A stretch of 64,000 nucleotides of DNA from [Phialemoniopsis] sp. UDSM-2020 (Eukaryota > Ascomycota > Sordariomycetes > Thyridiales > Thyridiaceae): assembly GCA_018873225.1 (NCBI GenBank), contig JAEILZ010000002.1:1488001-1552000 (forward strand), read 5' to 3'. Under the pieces are notes generated by a model. The model made no database searches. It was given only the letters and a program-made list of their open reading frames with translations, and had not been told where the DNA came from. The translations under genes were made by a program, and so were the position numbers. This document shows positions 45,955 to 57,900 of the stretch, one piece after another; position 1 is the stretch's first letter; every line of letters begins with the position of its first letter.

Positions 45955-48260
45955 ATGGCGTCTGCCCAAAAGGGTAAACGTCGCGCACGATGGCAAGGTT
46001 GGCCCTGATATCTTCGGTGGCGAGCAAATCAAGGATGTTGGCGGTCTTGTCAACTCCAAGACGGCAATTGAACTCGTCTGCAGGACGGACGCTTCTTCGA
46101 CCCGTATCTTGACCTGACGTTGAACTACCCCCGCAAAGCAGACACCCCTAAGACTTACCTTCTTGCGGGCCTCGAGGGACCTACTGATGTCCTGGAGGTC
46201 ACCCACAGCTTCTGGCCTGGCTGATTCGATGTCGATTTCCCTCAAGATCAAGCTGAGGAGCTTCGAGCACGCATCAAGTGCAAAGACATCACTGTCGCTC
46301 AGATCAAGATGAAGGATGGCCAAATCCTGCTCCATCTGCAGCTTGCCCCTTCCCTACGAAGGCACCGACGCCTACCATGATGAACTGGCCAACCAAACGG
46401 ACTGCTCGAAAATAGTCCAATTCACACTGGCATAGTTTCTGTCCGGAACAAGCTTCAGTTTGGTGGTCTGCGACCGCCCTGGAGTTAAGGCCTTATTCGA
46501 AGACTTTCAGGACCGGGATGTATACGCTGAAGAGCGAGCATATGGTATCCCGTAGTAAGTTTTTCTTCTTTTTTCCTTTCCTCCCTTTTTCCTTCCCTCC
46601 TTCCTTCCTTCTTTTTTTCTTTTTTTCTTTTTTTCTTTCTTTCTTTCTTTCTTTCTTTTTTTCTTACCTTCTTCTCCTCCTCCTCCTCCTCCTCCTCCTC
46701 CTCCTCCTCCTCCTCCTCTTCCATTTATTTGGCTGTTTCTACTGCAAGTCTATTGCGACTGACAGATATCTTTGTAGCAAATAGGTATGGGACCTTGCAC
46801 AGCTGAGAAAGAGCATCATGACTTTCTGTGACGGGAACCCGGTTTGGTTGAGAAACAGCCTATCGCGACCGTGCAGTCTCTAGACTGGAAGGACTGCTGC
46901 CTCACCAATACGCAGGCCGTTGCCGAGGATACCATTGGCATTCTGCAAGAAGCAACTGGCAACCGTGCTTGTCCAGGACGACCTGAGACATCTCTTCGCG
47001 GTGGTTCAGATCCCTGACCACCTGGGAGCAGGGCCTGGACGAGCTCGAAGCTCGCGCTACTCAAGGCCAAGCCCCCCAAGCACCGGGAGAGGTCTCTGAT
47101 TGTGTCGAGACCGCTGCTGGCCAGGACCAACAAAGAGCGAGACCAAGACCAAGACCAGGAAGACCAGGCAGACCAGTCCAAGGAAGAGAGCACTCTTTGC
47201 AACTGAGCGTCAAGAAGCTCATGAAGATTGTCATTTCTTACACAGACATTCTTTGCACTACGCACAACGTCTCTGCTGACCGCATGTACAAGAAGTACAA
47301 GAGGGACGTCAAGTGTACCATGCTTGACGAAGCTGGTGGCAATGAGCCAAGCTGATGCCCTTATCGCTGCTGGTTGCAACACCGGGGCAATCATCATCGC
47401 CGGTGACTTGAGACAGCTGTCTCCGACTACCATGTCGGAGAAGGAGAGCGACAGGGATGGCCGCCACGCCAATTACCTCGCCAAGAACTACAAAGTATTC
47501 TTTCCTTTGAGAAAATCTTGGCCATCGGATTCCCGTGTATTCAGCTCTCTGAGCAATGGCGAATTGCCCCTGGTGGCTTCGACTGCGCGCAGAAAGTGTT
47601 CTACCCCGACTACAAGAACAAATTCGTCTATGGCAATACCGACCTTTCGCCCTTTCCGCTCGTACAGCACTGGAGACTTGCAATGAGAAGATTCTCCCGG
47701 TCTTTGTCGACGCGAAGAACTCCACTGCCGCGATTGCACAATACAAGTCCCCCTTTAACCATGGACAGGTCGTAATCAACATCAACCAGATTAAGGAGAT
47801 TATGGATGCGTGGCCAGGTGCCACACAGCAGGATTTCCTAATCATGTCACCCTACAAGGGGATGAAAGTTCTCATGGAGAAGATGCTGCGCCGCGCCAAC
47901 CGAGATGATGTCCACTGGACACCGTAAATTTATTTCAGGGATCGGAGGGTCGTATCACCTTCTTGATGCTCTCCTCAACCGAGGCCACTGGTCCTGGATT
48001 CACTGCAGACGCCCGCTGCCTTTGTGTTGGCCTGCCTAGACACATCGATTACAACATCGCGGTTTGAGATTTCGACATCTGCGGCGAGGATGCCAGAAAG
48101 CATGTATATAAGGAGGACGACGACGGCAACCTTGCCCAGATCAAGTATAACAAGCTTTCCGCGGCCATCGGCTGGTCCATCGAGAACAACCGGTCATGGA
48201 CCTGGATGGCGAGGGAGCACTTACGACATTCGACAAGAACATCTAGTTGTCTCTCCTTGA
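45955..48260 (+). pseudogene. Superfamily-1 RNA helicase pseudogene, tandem copy 1
   Basis: MASAQKG at 45955 opens an N-terminal region (GPDIFGGEQIKDVGGLVNSK, FFDPYLDLTLNYPRKADTPK) that shifts frame repeatedly. A pyrimidine microsatellite interrupts it at 46557-46720. From 47218 the helicase core is readable: SYTDILCTTHNVSADRMYKK, KCTMLDEAGG, then after a one-base insertion at about 47337 SQADALIAAGCNTG, IIIAGDLRQLSPTT, and NYLAKNYKVF. In another frame SEQWRIAPGGFDCAQKVFY, then QDFLIMSPYKGMKVLMEK. It ends near LCVGLPRHIDYNIAV (about 48018-48060) with stops. It is a paralogue of the pseudogene at 31-34 kb (CTVLDEAGAMAQAD there) but on the opposite strand. Many frameshifts make it non-functional. 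Confidence 0.8.
46557..46720. repeat. Pyrimidine microsatellite, (CTTT)n then (TCC)n
   Basis: T-rich CTTT/TTTC repeats run to about 46667, then about fifteen perfect TCC units to 46718. It lies inside helicase pseudogene copy 1. Confidence 0.95.
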
Positions 48261-48297
48261 ACGCGTTGTTGAATTACGCTAGCCATGCTTTCGTCTG

Positions 48298-49558
48298 AGT
48301 AGGAGTACCGGATTGTGCCGGGCCCCTTCGATGTCGCCCTGGCCTGCTTCTACTCCGCCTACAAAGATACCTTCATGTATGGCAACGATCTGGGCAAGTT
48401 TCCTGCTGCGCAGCAAGTCGAACAGTTCATTGCGAGCAAGTTCACAGAGGTCAAGTCCCAGGTGCAGGATGGAAAAGTTCTACCTCTCTTCGTTCACGTC
48501 GCCGATTCGGAGTGCGATACTGACGAGTTCATGTCGAAGTTGAACCAAGGTCACGCAGATGCTACCATCAACATGATCAACACGATCATCAAGCACTGCC
48601 CTCTTGTTTCGCAGTCAGACATTCTCATAATGTCGCCATACCGTGGTATGAAATCATACATAAAAAAGCAGCTCCGTAAGTTCAGTCTTCAAGATATTCA
48701 TGCCGACACTGTCGACTCGTTCCGGGTTTCGAGGGACGTATTGTGTTCCTTATCACCTCGGTCGCAGGCGAATCCGGCCCAGGCTTCACCGCAAATGCTC
48801 GACGTCTTTGTGTCGGTCTGACCCGACACATTGACTACAACTTCGCTGTGGGCGACATCGAACTCTCCGAGACTACACAGGGAGAACAGGTCGCAGTTGA
48901 TGAGGACGACGACGGGAACATGGTTCAATCCACCACAGACAAGCTCAATAGCGTTATTGATTGGTTCAAGACGAACTCCCGTGTACTTAACGCCAACACC
49001 CACGAGTGGGAGGCACCCGTTCAACACGAACAACCTCACCTTTCGGGCCTTAGAGACCCCAACTTCGAGCACGCCAGCAACGATTATGACGAGTATGACG
49101 AGGATGACGAAAACAATAAGTCTGACTCAGGCTCCGCCGATGGTACGGTGAAGTTTCTGCTCGATCAACCGAAGCACGAGTCTAGGTTCCAGCAGAATTC
49201 GCTCGACATGAAAGCGCCTGAGATATCCGCTGCACCCTCTTCTGCAGCATTGGCCCCAGACAACACTTCTTCTCTCGAGAATACTCCTTCCACTCAGCGC
49301 AACCCTTACCATGTTATCGCCATTGACTCTACTCGAGCACCGACCAACACAATCGTACATGCAGAAGACACTGCAAACTTAGCTGAGATCTTGATCTTGC
49401 TTGAACGTTTCTACTTCCACCCAAAATGGCACTTCCCCGTTGGCTCCTCGCAAGCATCGCTCGACACGAACACACCTGCAGAGTCCAGCATATTCTCTGC
49501 GGTGCACACGTTCGAGCGTTCCTTCAACCCGGGCAAGCTGCCAACCCAATCGACCTGA
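48298..49558 (+). pseudogene. Superfamily-1 RNA helicase C-terminal half, tandem copy 2
   Basis: This segment starts inside the second RecA-like domain with EYRIVPGPFDVALACFYSAY and matches the corresponding part of copy 1. It continues QSDILIMSPYRGMKSYIKKQ and DTVDSF. There a one-base loss (TTCCGGGTTTCGAGG in place of an expected TTCCAGGGTTTCGAGG-like sequence) shifts frame near 48722. The other frame resumes with VFLITSVAGESGPGFTANA, RRLCVGLTRHIDYNFAVGD (motif VI), then an acidic tail (EYDEDDENNKSD) and a Ser/Thr/Pro-rich end to 49558. No ATP-binding half precedes it. It is better preserved than copy 1, so it may be a later duplicate or a remnant of a fused gene. Confidence 0.8.
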
Positions 49559-51122
49559 CGGATCACTGCGTCCGGCGTCTCCTCCGGCTCCGCCTGTCGC
49601 GCAGTCTCCCGCGCGGTTTCCCGGGAATGTGGCAGCCATGTTCGGTCCTTTGAGACTCTGTTCGTTCACCAAGCACAACATATGCCCACCGCAGCTCCTC
49701 CTCTCAAGGCTGATCGCCTCATTTCCACCATGCAACCAATAGCTTTCCGCTCACCTTGTAGGCTTCAAATGCAAGGCCATTCGACTCAATCGAGGTGACG
49801 AGGACGAAGAGCTAGCTTCCCGCTCTAGCAAAACAATGGAAAAGTTCATCTCAAACCAGAGCGACAAGTCTGCAACACCAAACTTCATGTCAGTCACCTT
49901 TACTCCAGTATCTGCAATCAGTAAAGCCGACATACGGGCTAGCCATGCGGGCTGCAGGGAGACAGTGAACAAGTCCACCTCGGCTTGGAGCAATAAGTTG
50001 ACAACATCGGAACTCGTGTCGGGCCAAGACTCGGTCGTCTTAATACAACTTACCGAACAAATTCAAAGGAGAGCCGACTCGCCTATCGCCATCTCCTCTG
50101 AATCGTCTAGCTACCACAGCGACCCATTTCGCTCGTCATCTCCCCGGTCAGCATGAACTCGACGAAGATCTACCTGAGGAGCAGGAGGAGCTCAACGAGT
50201 ACCTGCCTGAGGACGAGGAGGAGCTCACTAAGTATGACGACTTCGTAAATGATTTCGACGACTTTGGTGAGCTCGCGGATTACCATGAGGATCAGACTGA
50301 CATTTACAACGAAGCTCCTCGCGAACTGTCCATGTCCACAGATGCTCAACGACGCAAGCACCATTCTACCATCGAATGTGCAATGACGACACTAGAGGCC
50401 TTTGGGCCGGTCTACGACGCGCAAATGCTGGCCGAGCAATGCCTACCAAAGCGGACTAATACTTTGTCGCTCGACATGGTTATCTATCCGGAAGAATGGT
50501 TCGCAATACCATACTTGGTGGGCCTGGTCCACAGGCACTCTACTGTCAAACCCCCGAACACCATCCCCCATGCAATATGTTCAAGATGGGCGGCGGTGGG
50601 ACTCTTGAACAGACCGTCAGCAAATGGATGGCTTGGAACGACTTCACACGCCTTGCGGAGGTTCTTGCCACACGCCTGGGCATGTGTCCTACCGACACTC
50701 TGACACTTCGTCGCTGTGTAATTAACACCGCGAATAAGCACTTCTATTTCCAAGGTTCATATACGTTCAAGCTAAGTACTAGCAACTTGGCCATCGAAAG
50801 CGCAGATCATGTCGTTTCCGCCCCAACTAGCCAGACTGCTCTTGTCGAGCACCCAGATAATGATGATGGTTCAGCAACGTTCAGCAGGAAGGTTCTTGAT
50901 GACCCATGGGAGGTGTACATGGCCGACCCGGCTTACCAAAAGCAATGGCTCGATCTGAAGGCCCGGCTCCGCGCCTTCGCTATGTTCAAATCGGCCTTCA
51001 AGACAACCGATCATTATGTGTGGTGTTGTTCCCTCTGCCAGCTTGGCCTAGAAGTCGGTCAAGGCTGGTGCCAGACGATGCACCGTATTGATACATTGGG
51101 CGCGCGTTCATGGGAGCTATGA
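49559..51122 (+). pseudogene. Unrecognised degraded coding sequence with acidic segment
   Basis: Codon-like sequence continues in shifting frames. 49836-50156 carries a Ser/Thr-rich stretch. 50152-50340 in the next frame is strongly acidic (LPEEQEELNEYLPEDEEEL, DDFVNDFDDFGELADYHED). 50332-50520 continues TDAQRRKHHSTIECAMTTLE and YPEEWFAIPYLVG. The frame changes again, and 50560-51122 reads FKMGGGGTLEQTVSKWMAWN, MCPTDTLTLRRCVIN, PWEVYMADPAYQKQWLDLKA and WCCSLCQLGLEVGQGWCQ before a TGA. I do not recognise the family. It could be the lost C-terminus of the helicase or a separate gene. At least two frameshifts make it non-functional as it stands, unless unseen introns correct them. Confidence 0.5.
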
Positions 51123-51978
51123 TAGGCCAATCATCTAGAACTCGTTGGCTCTTGACGACATCTGGGAATCGGCAATCATGGGTGAACGATATGCACTGGA
51201 GTTTGCACGGAACCAGATCATGAAAGACGAGGCGAGAGACTGTTTTGGTGAGCTGGCAAGGGGAATTATGCCTGATAGCCTAGCATCGATCTTCACATTG
51301 CCGTCCTGAGTGAGCGGCCCATATTTACTATTACATTTTTGCTAATATTGTTCTACATGATCGACACATTTTCTGATATCCTAGATAGTTTGCTGTAGCT
51401 ATCCCCTAGATGGCCGGAACTAATTCTCGTTTTTACAGTTGCCTTCTCCAGTAGGTGAACCCTTGTAATAATCCCTGTGCTGGGCATATCATTGGTGATC
51501 AAAAACTGGAGATTAGTTCCGGCCACCTAGGGGATAGAGCTTACAAGATCATAGAGAACAAAAGACATTCAATTTTCTTGGTCGAGACATTTCCCTGCCA
51601 TTTCCCAGCCCACATGATCTCCTTCTCATCTCTGCTCTGACCACGAGTCGGACGCAGGACGTGTGATACCTACTCTAGCAGGGTAGAGGTGGATTGTATG
51701 TGCATCTCAAAACAAGATCGATCTAGTGAGAGTGGGGTACATACGAGTAGTGAGTCGGGAGTGCCCCTCCCTCTCCCGCCCGGGTGCCTAGCGCGCGCCG
51801 CACGCATGTACGTCACATGTTGGGCTCCTGCTCCAGCTCCAGCTCCAGCTCAAAAGTTGCGACGTCCATCCCACTCTCAAGAGCTCTCCGATGCGCATGC
51901 GCTCTCGAGGCCCTTTCCCGTTCGCCCTATTTCATCGATCACACACAGAAAACACACGCAGAGGATAGCAACACCACG
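51123..51978. other. Spacer holding a hairpin element and the MOG1 promoter
   Basis: Contains the inverted-repeat element at 51399-51537 and a (CCAGCT)n run at 51829-51852 just upstream of MOG1. No gene seen. Confidence 0.6.
51399..51537. mobile_element. MITE-like hairpin with 38-bp terminal inverted repeats
   Basis: The left end reads CTATCCCCTAGATGGCCGG followed by AACTAAT; the reverse complement of the right end reads CTATCCCCTAGGTGGCCGG followed by AACTAAT. The match continues with small differences to a shared GTTTTT, about 38 bp per arm, around a 60-70 bp centre. The total of 139 bp and lack of coding capacity fit a miniature inverted-repeat element. A target-site duplication is not clear (TGTAG on the left, AGCTT on the right). 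Confidence 0.65.
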
Positions 51979-52713
51979 ATGACGATCTACAGAAATATTC
52001 CCCTGTTTGGGGGCGCGCTGTCTGTCGAGCTGCCCGATAACTTTGCTGATGTTAGGTGAGTCTCGTGCACCAGGCCACCCTGGACCTCTCACAAATCCCC
52101 CCCACACACTCATCCACTCTCCGTGTCCAGCAAGCTGCGCCAGGTGCCCGACAACCAAGAGGTGTATATCGACAAGGACGGATTCACAAGCATCATTTTC
52201 GAGATATGCGAACGAGTCGGGCCCTCGGGAAGTAGTGTCGAGATCGATGGCAGGGCCCTCACCACCCATCTCGAGGAACTTGTCGGCTCTGATGTCGAAA
52301 CCACAAAGGTCTGGAACACGACAGACACGCAGTTCTCTCGTCTCGAGTAGGTTGAAATCATTCCCCCACGGAACCCTCTCGCCCGAGCTGCCGCTGACAA
52401 CCCCCGCAACAGCGAAGACATCCCGGCCTACACTCTTATAGCGACGCAGACCCCCAAGCCCGACCCCGGCAAGGACTCGACATCTTCGCCCGACTTCACA
52501 GCCATCATACTGACGCTGCTGCGTCTCGAGAAGGAGTCCACCGATATCCTGGTGACTATCAATGTTCCTCATATCAAGGGCGAGTATGACGAGGAAGAGG
52601 TTGATCTGGAATTGGGGAAGCAGGGCCAACTCATTGGAGATGCTGTCGAGTTCGCAGCAAAGATCTGGGATACCTTCCAAGTCAAAGACTGGAATCTTTT
52701 CAACGAGGTCTGA
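51979..52713 (+). CDS. MOG1: Ran-binding nuclear import factor MOG1
   Basis: Three exons (51979-52055, 52131-52346, 52413-52713) give 197 aa. Family marks are IPLFGGALSVELPDNFADVS, with the last serine made by the splice, then LRQVPDNQEVYIDKDGFTS, and near the C-terminus TAIILTLLRLEKESTDILV and GDAVEFAAKIWDTFQVKDW. Mog1 binds Ran (Gsp1) and promotes nucleotide release, supporting the Ran cycle for nuclear import; the conserved Asp/Glu-rich face (VPDNQEV..DKDG) binds Ran. The length is as expected. The first intron interrupts the DVSKLRQVPDN block, so single-frame reading would miss the motif. It converges on the SprT/HMG gene. Confidence 0.94.
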
Positions 52714-53105
52714 GACGCCTATTATTCGGGAGGGTTGATCTCCCATACGAAAACACAAGCTACTTGCCCTACCGCCGGCGGCATCGGGCCGGAGAGCAGC
52801 TCGCGAGCATATAGATATTATGCGTGGTATTGTTGTACCCGAGATTCTGTTAGCGCTTCTCAGAAAATATTCTGCCTTGTCGATTTTTTAAATATTCCCC
52901 TCCCTCGTCCTGCTTCTATCTCGAAATGCATTTACCCCGTAGCTTGATATGTCTGAGGCATGTCCACTGGATGCAGCCCGGCACCTGTTCCGAACCATGG
53001 GGATCTGGGTGCATGTGCATGTCAAGTCATCGCGAAAGTTACAGACGCATAGTAGCCCGCCGTATAGGTTCCAGATGCTCACCCAAGAAGAAGTTTCCTC
53101 ATTGC
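52714..53105. other. Convergent spacer MOG1 / GCNA-like
   Basis: 392 bp of presumed 3' untranslated sequence; no gene seen. Confidence 0.6.
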
Positions 53106-54956
53106 TCAGGACCTTTGGTCTATTACCAGATCGGCCAAAGTTGACGTGATGGTGTCGATACTGGCGCCTGGTGGCGCGGTCTGCTTCGTCTTGGCTGCCT
53201 CCTTCCACCGACTCGCTACAACCTTTAATATGTCCTTTTGCGGACTTGCCGGATTTTCCGCCTTGACTATTTTCATTTGCTCCTTGACAAACACCTGATA
53301 CTCGGTCGGCTTCCCAGAGCCTCGGGGCACTGGCTTGGTCTGTTTGAGTAGACTTTTGCACGATCCACAGCGATGTCGCGCTGGGTCGATGCTCTTGGAA
53401 TGACGCTTGAACTCCATGCCGCAAGCCGTACACTCCCACGTGTATTTGAAATCGATCTCGTACGAGTGCTTCGTGGTCACCTGGATACCTCTGTCGGCAA
53501 ACGCGTGCGAGCACTTCTGAGCCCACACCTTGAACTCCTTGCCGTGAGGGTTGCCAGTGACGCCAGAGACCATAAAGTTGGCCAAGTGACAGAATTCGTG
53601 CGCAATGACATTGAGCAGTCGGTTCTCGTCATCAATCACTTTTTCGGCCAGCTCGATGGAAGCGTGATGTCTCTGGTGGACTTCGGCGCCGTCGCTGGCA
53701 TTGCCTGCCCTATTGCGCACCGTTTCTCGCTTCCAGTTGGCGCGACCAGCCGTGGTATTGAGCCGGTTGCTCCATGTGATCTTGACCCCGCCTGTCGGGC
53801 CCGCCAGATCTCGGAGCTTGCCTGCGGTGATACGGTCATCGAGTTCTTGGAGGAAATCGTCGGCAATCTTGTGCTTCACGTTGTTGAACGATGTCTTTGT
53901 CTGACGCTTGGCGGCCACCTTCTTTCCTGGGCTGCGCTTTGGCTGATCTTCTTGCGCCGTGGGTTTGAAGAGTTTTCTAGGCGAATGCTCCAGGTTCCAT
54001 CCATCCACCTGATCTTGATCCCAAAACACATCCATACTAGGACGGTGTGGCGTTTTGGGTATCCGAGGAAGCTTCTTGGTCGGGGAAACGAGTCCTGGGG
54101 CATCAAAAGCGACGTCCTTGGGGGGAGTGACTGGCCGTGACCGTTCAGAGGCATCCTCTTTTTCTGCTGACCTTGATTGAGGGAGAATGAAACATCAGCG
54201 TTCGAGTCACAGTACTCTCGCAGTCTAGTCTACTCACCTGGCTGGACTCGAGGAGTTCCCTGCTAGACTCTCATCGGCAGAGAAGAAGATATCGCTGGGC
54301 TCATCGAGGTCATGGGTGCTGGATCTGTCACCATAAGACTGCGACCGGGCCCGCCTCGCGGGGCCAAGCGTGCTCTGGCCTGTAGATCCATCTTTGAGAG
54401 TCTTTTGCAACGTGCTGTGACCTCCATCGACGGCCCTTACCCCATCCTTCGCTCGGGTGCCCAGTCCTGTTCTCGATTTGTACATGTTGGGAGAGTGAGA
54501 CGTCTTTGGACTTGGCAAGAAATATGAGTCGTCATCGGTACCATAGGCCTCGGAGCTTTGCGAGCTGCAGTACTCCGAAAATTGGTCTTCGATATCATCT
54601 GGTATGCCGGCATTTGCGACTTCTTCAAGGCCTTCGGAGGGATCGCATCTAGTGCTAGTTGCATGCCGGCTGGCCCTTGATCTCAGCGCGACAGAAGCCT
54701 CAGTCGGGGCCTTGATGGATTTTGCGTCCAGGTGTACGTTCGTAGAGCAATGGCTCGTCTGTCCGCCAGCCCAGGGTCCCAACAGCGCGTTGTCGTTTAT
54801 CTGACCCAATTTCCGCCTCCTTCGGTTCCCACGTTGGTCACGATCTTGTTTTGGTGGTTCCTCCAGCTGCTTCTGGCGGAGTAAAGTCTTGTTCCTTGTG
54901 GCGGATGGGCAACTTGCGTCGTCCTCGTCGTCATACTGTTGCCGCAATCTTGCCAT
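53106..54956 (-). CDS. SprT-like metalloprotease with zinc ribbon and HMG box (GCNA/ACRC type)
   Basis: Two exons (54956-54238 and 54171-53106) give 594 aa. The first 285 residues are disordered, Ser/Asp/Arg-rich (MARLRQQYDDEDDASCPS...). Residues 330-500 form a SprT-like protease with the zinc-binding HEFCH at 431-435 (VIAHEFCHLANFM) and GNPHGKEFKVWAQKC. A zinc ribbon follows with cysteines at 487, 490, 508 and 511 (CTACGMEF, CGSCKSLL). An HMG-box-like segment covers 525-570 (TEYQVFVKEQMKIVKAENPA, SRWKEA). This order, disordered region then SprT, zinc ribbon and HMG box, is that of GCNA, which acts on DNA-protein crosslinks and topoisomerase adducts. Substrate and role here are inferred. It converges on MOG1. 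Confidence 0.87.
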
Positions 54957-57900
54957 CGTATAATCCCCAGGTTCCCAGGTCCATGCAAAGCATCCGGAGC
55001 TTCGAAACGGTGGTCGTGGTGAATGCCTGGCTGCGAAGTGTGGCTTGAAGACCTGGAGAGGCCGGACTGGTAGTGATACCTAAGATGCCTATCTGAAAGC
55101 ACGCACGAAGTACGTTCATTCATCAATCGCTACTTCACCACAAGTTGGTGGTACAGTTGATGTCAACATGTGCTGAGTCGCTGGCACGGTAACGAAAACC
55201 GGGACCCACTTTGCGCTCGTGCTCACCCAAGGGATCCAAACGACTTTAAAACGGCATAAACGGAGGTTTTAAATTTCGACCACACCGTCGGGTACTGAAT
55301 TCGGACTACTTCACCTACATACAACTTGAACTTAGCTGGGTATTACCCAGAAGTGGAAAGCGCACACATCGCCGCCTTTTTTTGCTCTCTTACTTTACCC
55401 AGTACTGTTGTTTGCGGGCAACCTATCCAGACCAGACCTCGAACAGTACGCGAATACTCCGTACGCAAAGTAAGTTAAGCCTAAGGCTAACGGCACTAGC
55501 GGGGCGATCGTGATCCATGCCGATTTGATCGGCAGGCATCCCGCGCAAAAAGCTCCTGGAGGGAATTTCAGAACGGTTGACGGTTTCGGACCGTTCTCTA
55601 CCTTAATTACTAACAGACTGATTGATCCATATAAGTTGAGGTGGCGGGACCATCCTGGTGATTAGTTAAGAATTGAAGTACACCACATTATCAGTTGTGT
55701 CTCCCACTTGGCTACCGAAGGTGTTTAAGGGTTCAAGCACCATCTCCTTACAAAACACAACGTAAAGGTATCTAGTTCAATATACGTAATAAAAGTAAAT
55801 CCTGACCCAGACAAAGAACAACACTATTCTTGCTCGGGCAATATACCAACTTACTGGCCGGCAAGAATCTGTGGTTGTTTCGAAGCAGCACCTTATGAAA
55901 GGCGATGGCGAACTGCAACCTCAGGCAAGCAGCTTTTTTTTCTCGGATCTTCAATTCTGTAAATAGAACAGGTTCAAGCTTACATGTAACGTACGAAGTA
56001 CCTGAGAATGCAAGTATGTATGCGCAGAGTACTTTACGAAGCGAGGGCGGAGGTACCTACGTACCTATCAAGGCCTAAAGTAGAGCTAGAGGTGCTGGAA
56101 ATCGGTACTTCTGGAGGACCCAACTTTCAGGTACGAGAGCCCGCTTTTCTCTGGCAGAGAGGACGAGACACTCGAGACACTTTTGTCATGGTTTGCTTGT
56201 CCCGATTTGACTTTTCCACCTAATACATCTTGGGGCCATGATGGCAATTCCAAAAAATCAAGCATGGTAGATTGTGCCGATAATACTCGTGGCCCGGCCC
56301 ACCTGCTGGCGTTCGAGTGATCCTGGTAGCAAAGCCCAGACGTCACCACGCAGGAACACCCGACTTGAAAATGATAGGTACTTTGTCGCGTAGGCATTTG
56401 GGGACGCCACTGGACGAATTTGAAAACCTACTTCGTGGGCATAGCACGGCCCTGGCGATAATCTACGCAATTTACTCTCATCTTGAACTGAAAAGGCTGG
56501 AATCAATTCAGGTCTGGACTTGCGCCGGGGTGCAATGCATCTGAAACCTGTTTTCCAACTGTCCAAGTATGTGGTCTCAGGTACAAGGTGTCGCCCCCTG
56601 CACAATCGTCGTCATGGTGCCCAAATCCTGCGTGAGTGTAATTTGCGAGCTTCCCGGACCTCATGTGCATGCGTGTGTGCATGTGCCAGTGTGCCAAAGT
56701 GTCCACTTGCAGAGTAAAACAGTTCCTGCGTGGCTGAGGTGGCGATTGACTTGGAGACAGGCGGGGCTGCTTCCCACACGAGTAGGCAATTCGCTAGTTC
56801 TCCTTCGACACTTGACGTGAAGAATGCCGCTTGGTTGCTGTGGTCCTCCAGGCCAACAGGCCCATCCCTCTTGTGCCCGCCTGAAAAGACCGAAGCGATC
56901 CACTTGTCAGTTTCGTTAAAGCTCCGGCGCCATGAATATTGTACTTGTAGATAATAGGGACGAGATCCTTGGCAGGCACATCAACCTCACTAAGGTCAAG
57001 TAATTGACGGTTTATCTCCCAAATAAAGACTTGATTTTGAGCGGCGGGTTTGCCAACAGCGTAACCCACTCAGGACATGGCCAGCAAATCAATCGTGTCC
57101 CGGATGGACCGGACCCAGTTTTTCAGCGCCGGCTCCAGGGGTTAAAGGCAGGCTTTTCAGGGGCGCCGAAACTGGGTCGAATGGTCAGCAACGCGTGAGG
57201 TACTTTGCTCTAACTCGCGGGTTCCTGACTGCCTTTGTTAGGGGCATCGGTAGTCGCCGCTTGGAAACCGCGCCGCGAGGCGCCTGTGGGGGTACTTTGC
57301 GAGCTAGGCAAAGGCATGGTCGCGCTGTAGCGCCTGCGCGTATTCAATTCAGCTGGACACCATCGATTCCCGTTGGGAACAGTGGTACGGGACGTGCTCG
57401 TATTTACCCGCAGATAAACACACATTCTCATGCACGGGGCAGGTATCCAGGTACCCGAAGTATGTACCTACCTCCTGCTTTTCCTTGAAGTAGACTTCCC
57501 CCCAGTTTTCAGACCATCACGAAACAAGGCCCCAATTCATTGATGCTGAGTTGCCTGGCACTTCCCACTTTTCCCCTATTCTTTTTTTTCTTCTTCATTT
57601 TCGGCCTCCCTGTGCTCCAGAGGTACCTCGTGCAGGTACCAGTAACCACTGGCTGACAGACAGTCCCCAGCCAATCCCTTCCCCCTTTCCAGAGGGGCTC
57701 TCTTCATACCGACTTCCAACTTACCACCAAAACACGTCTGCCCACCTCCCTCCAGCGCCGCCGCCCCCCTAAACCACTTGAGCCAAGTTCTGTCTGGTAC
57801 TCGGACCATCCATCCATCCATCCATCCTGGATTCCTGCCTGCCTCTCTTTTTCCCTCCTCTTCACTTCCTCCACCACGCTCGCTCCCGAACCTCTTTCTC

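Noticed and set aside
51877..52758. Minus-strand frame of 293 codons
   Set aside because: Antisense shadow across MOG1 exons and introns.
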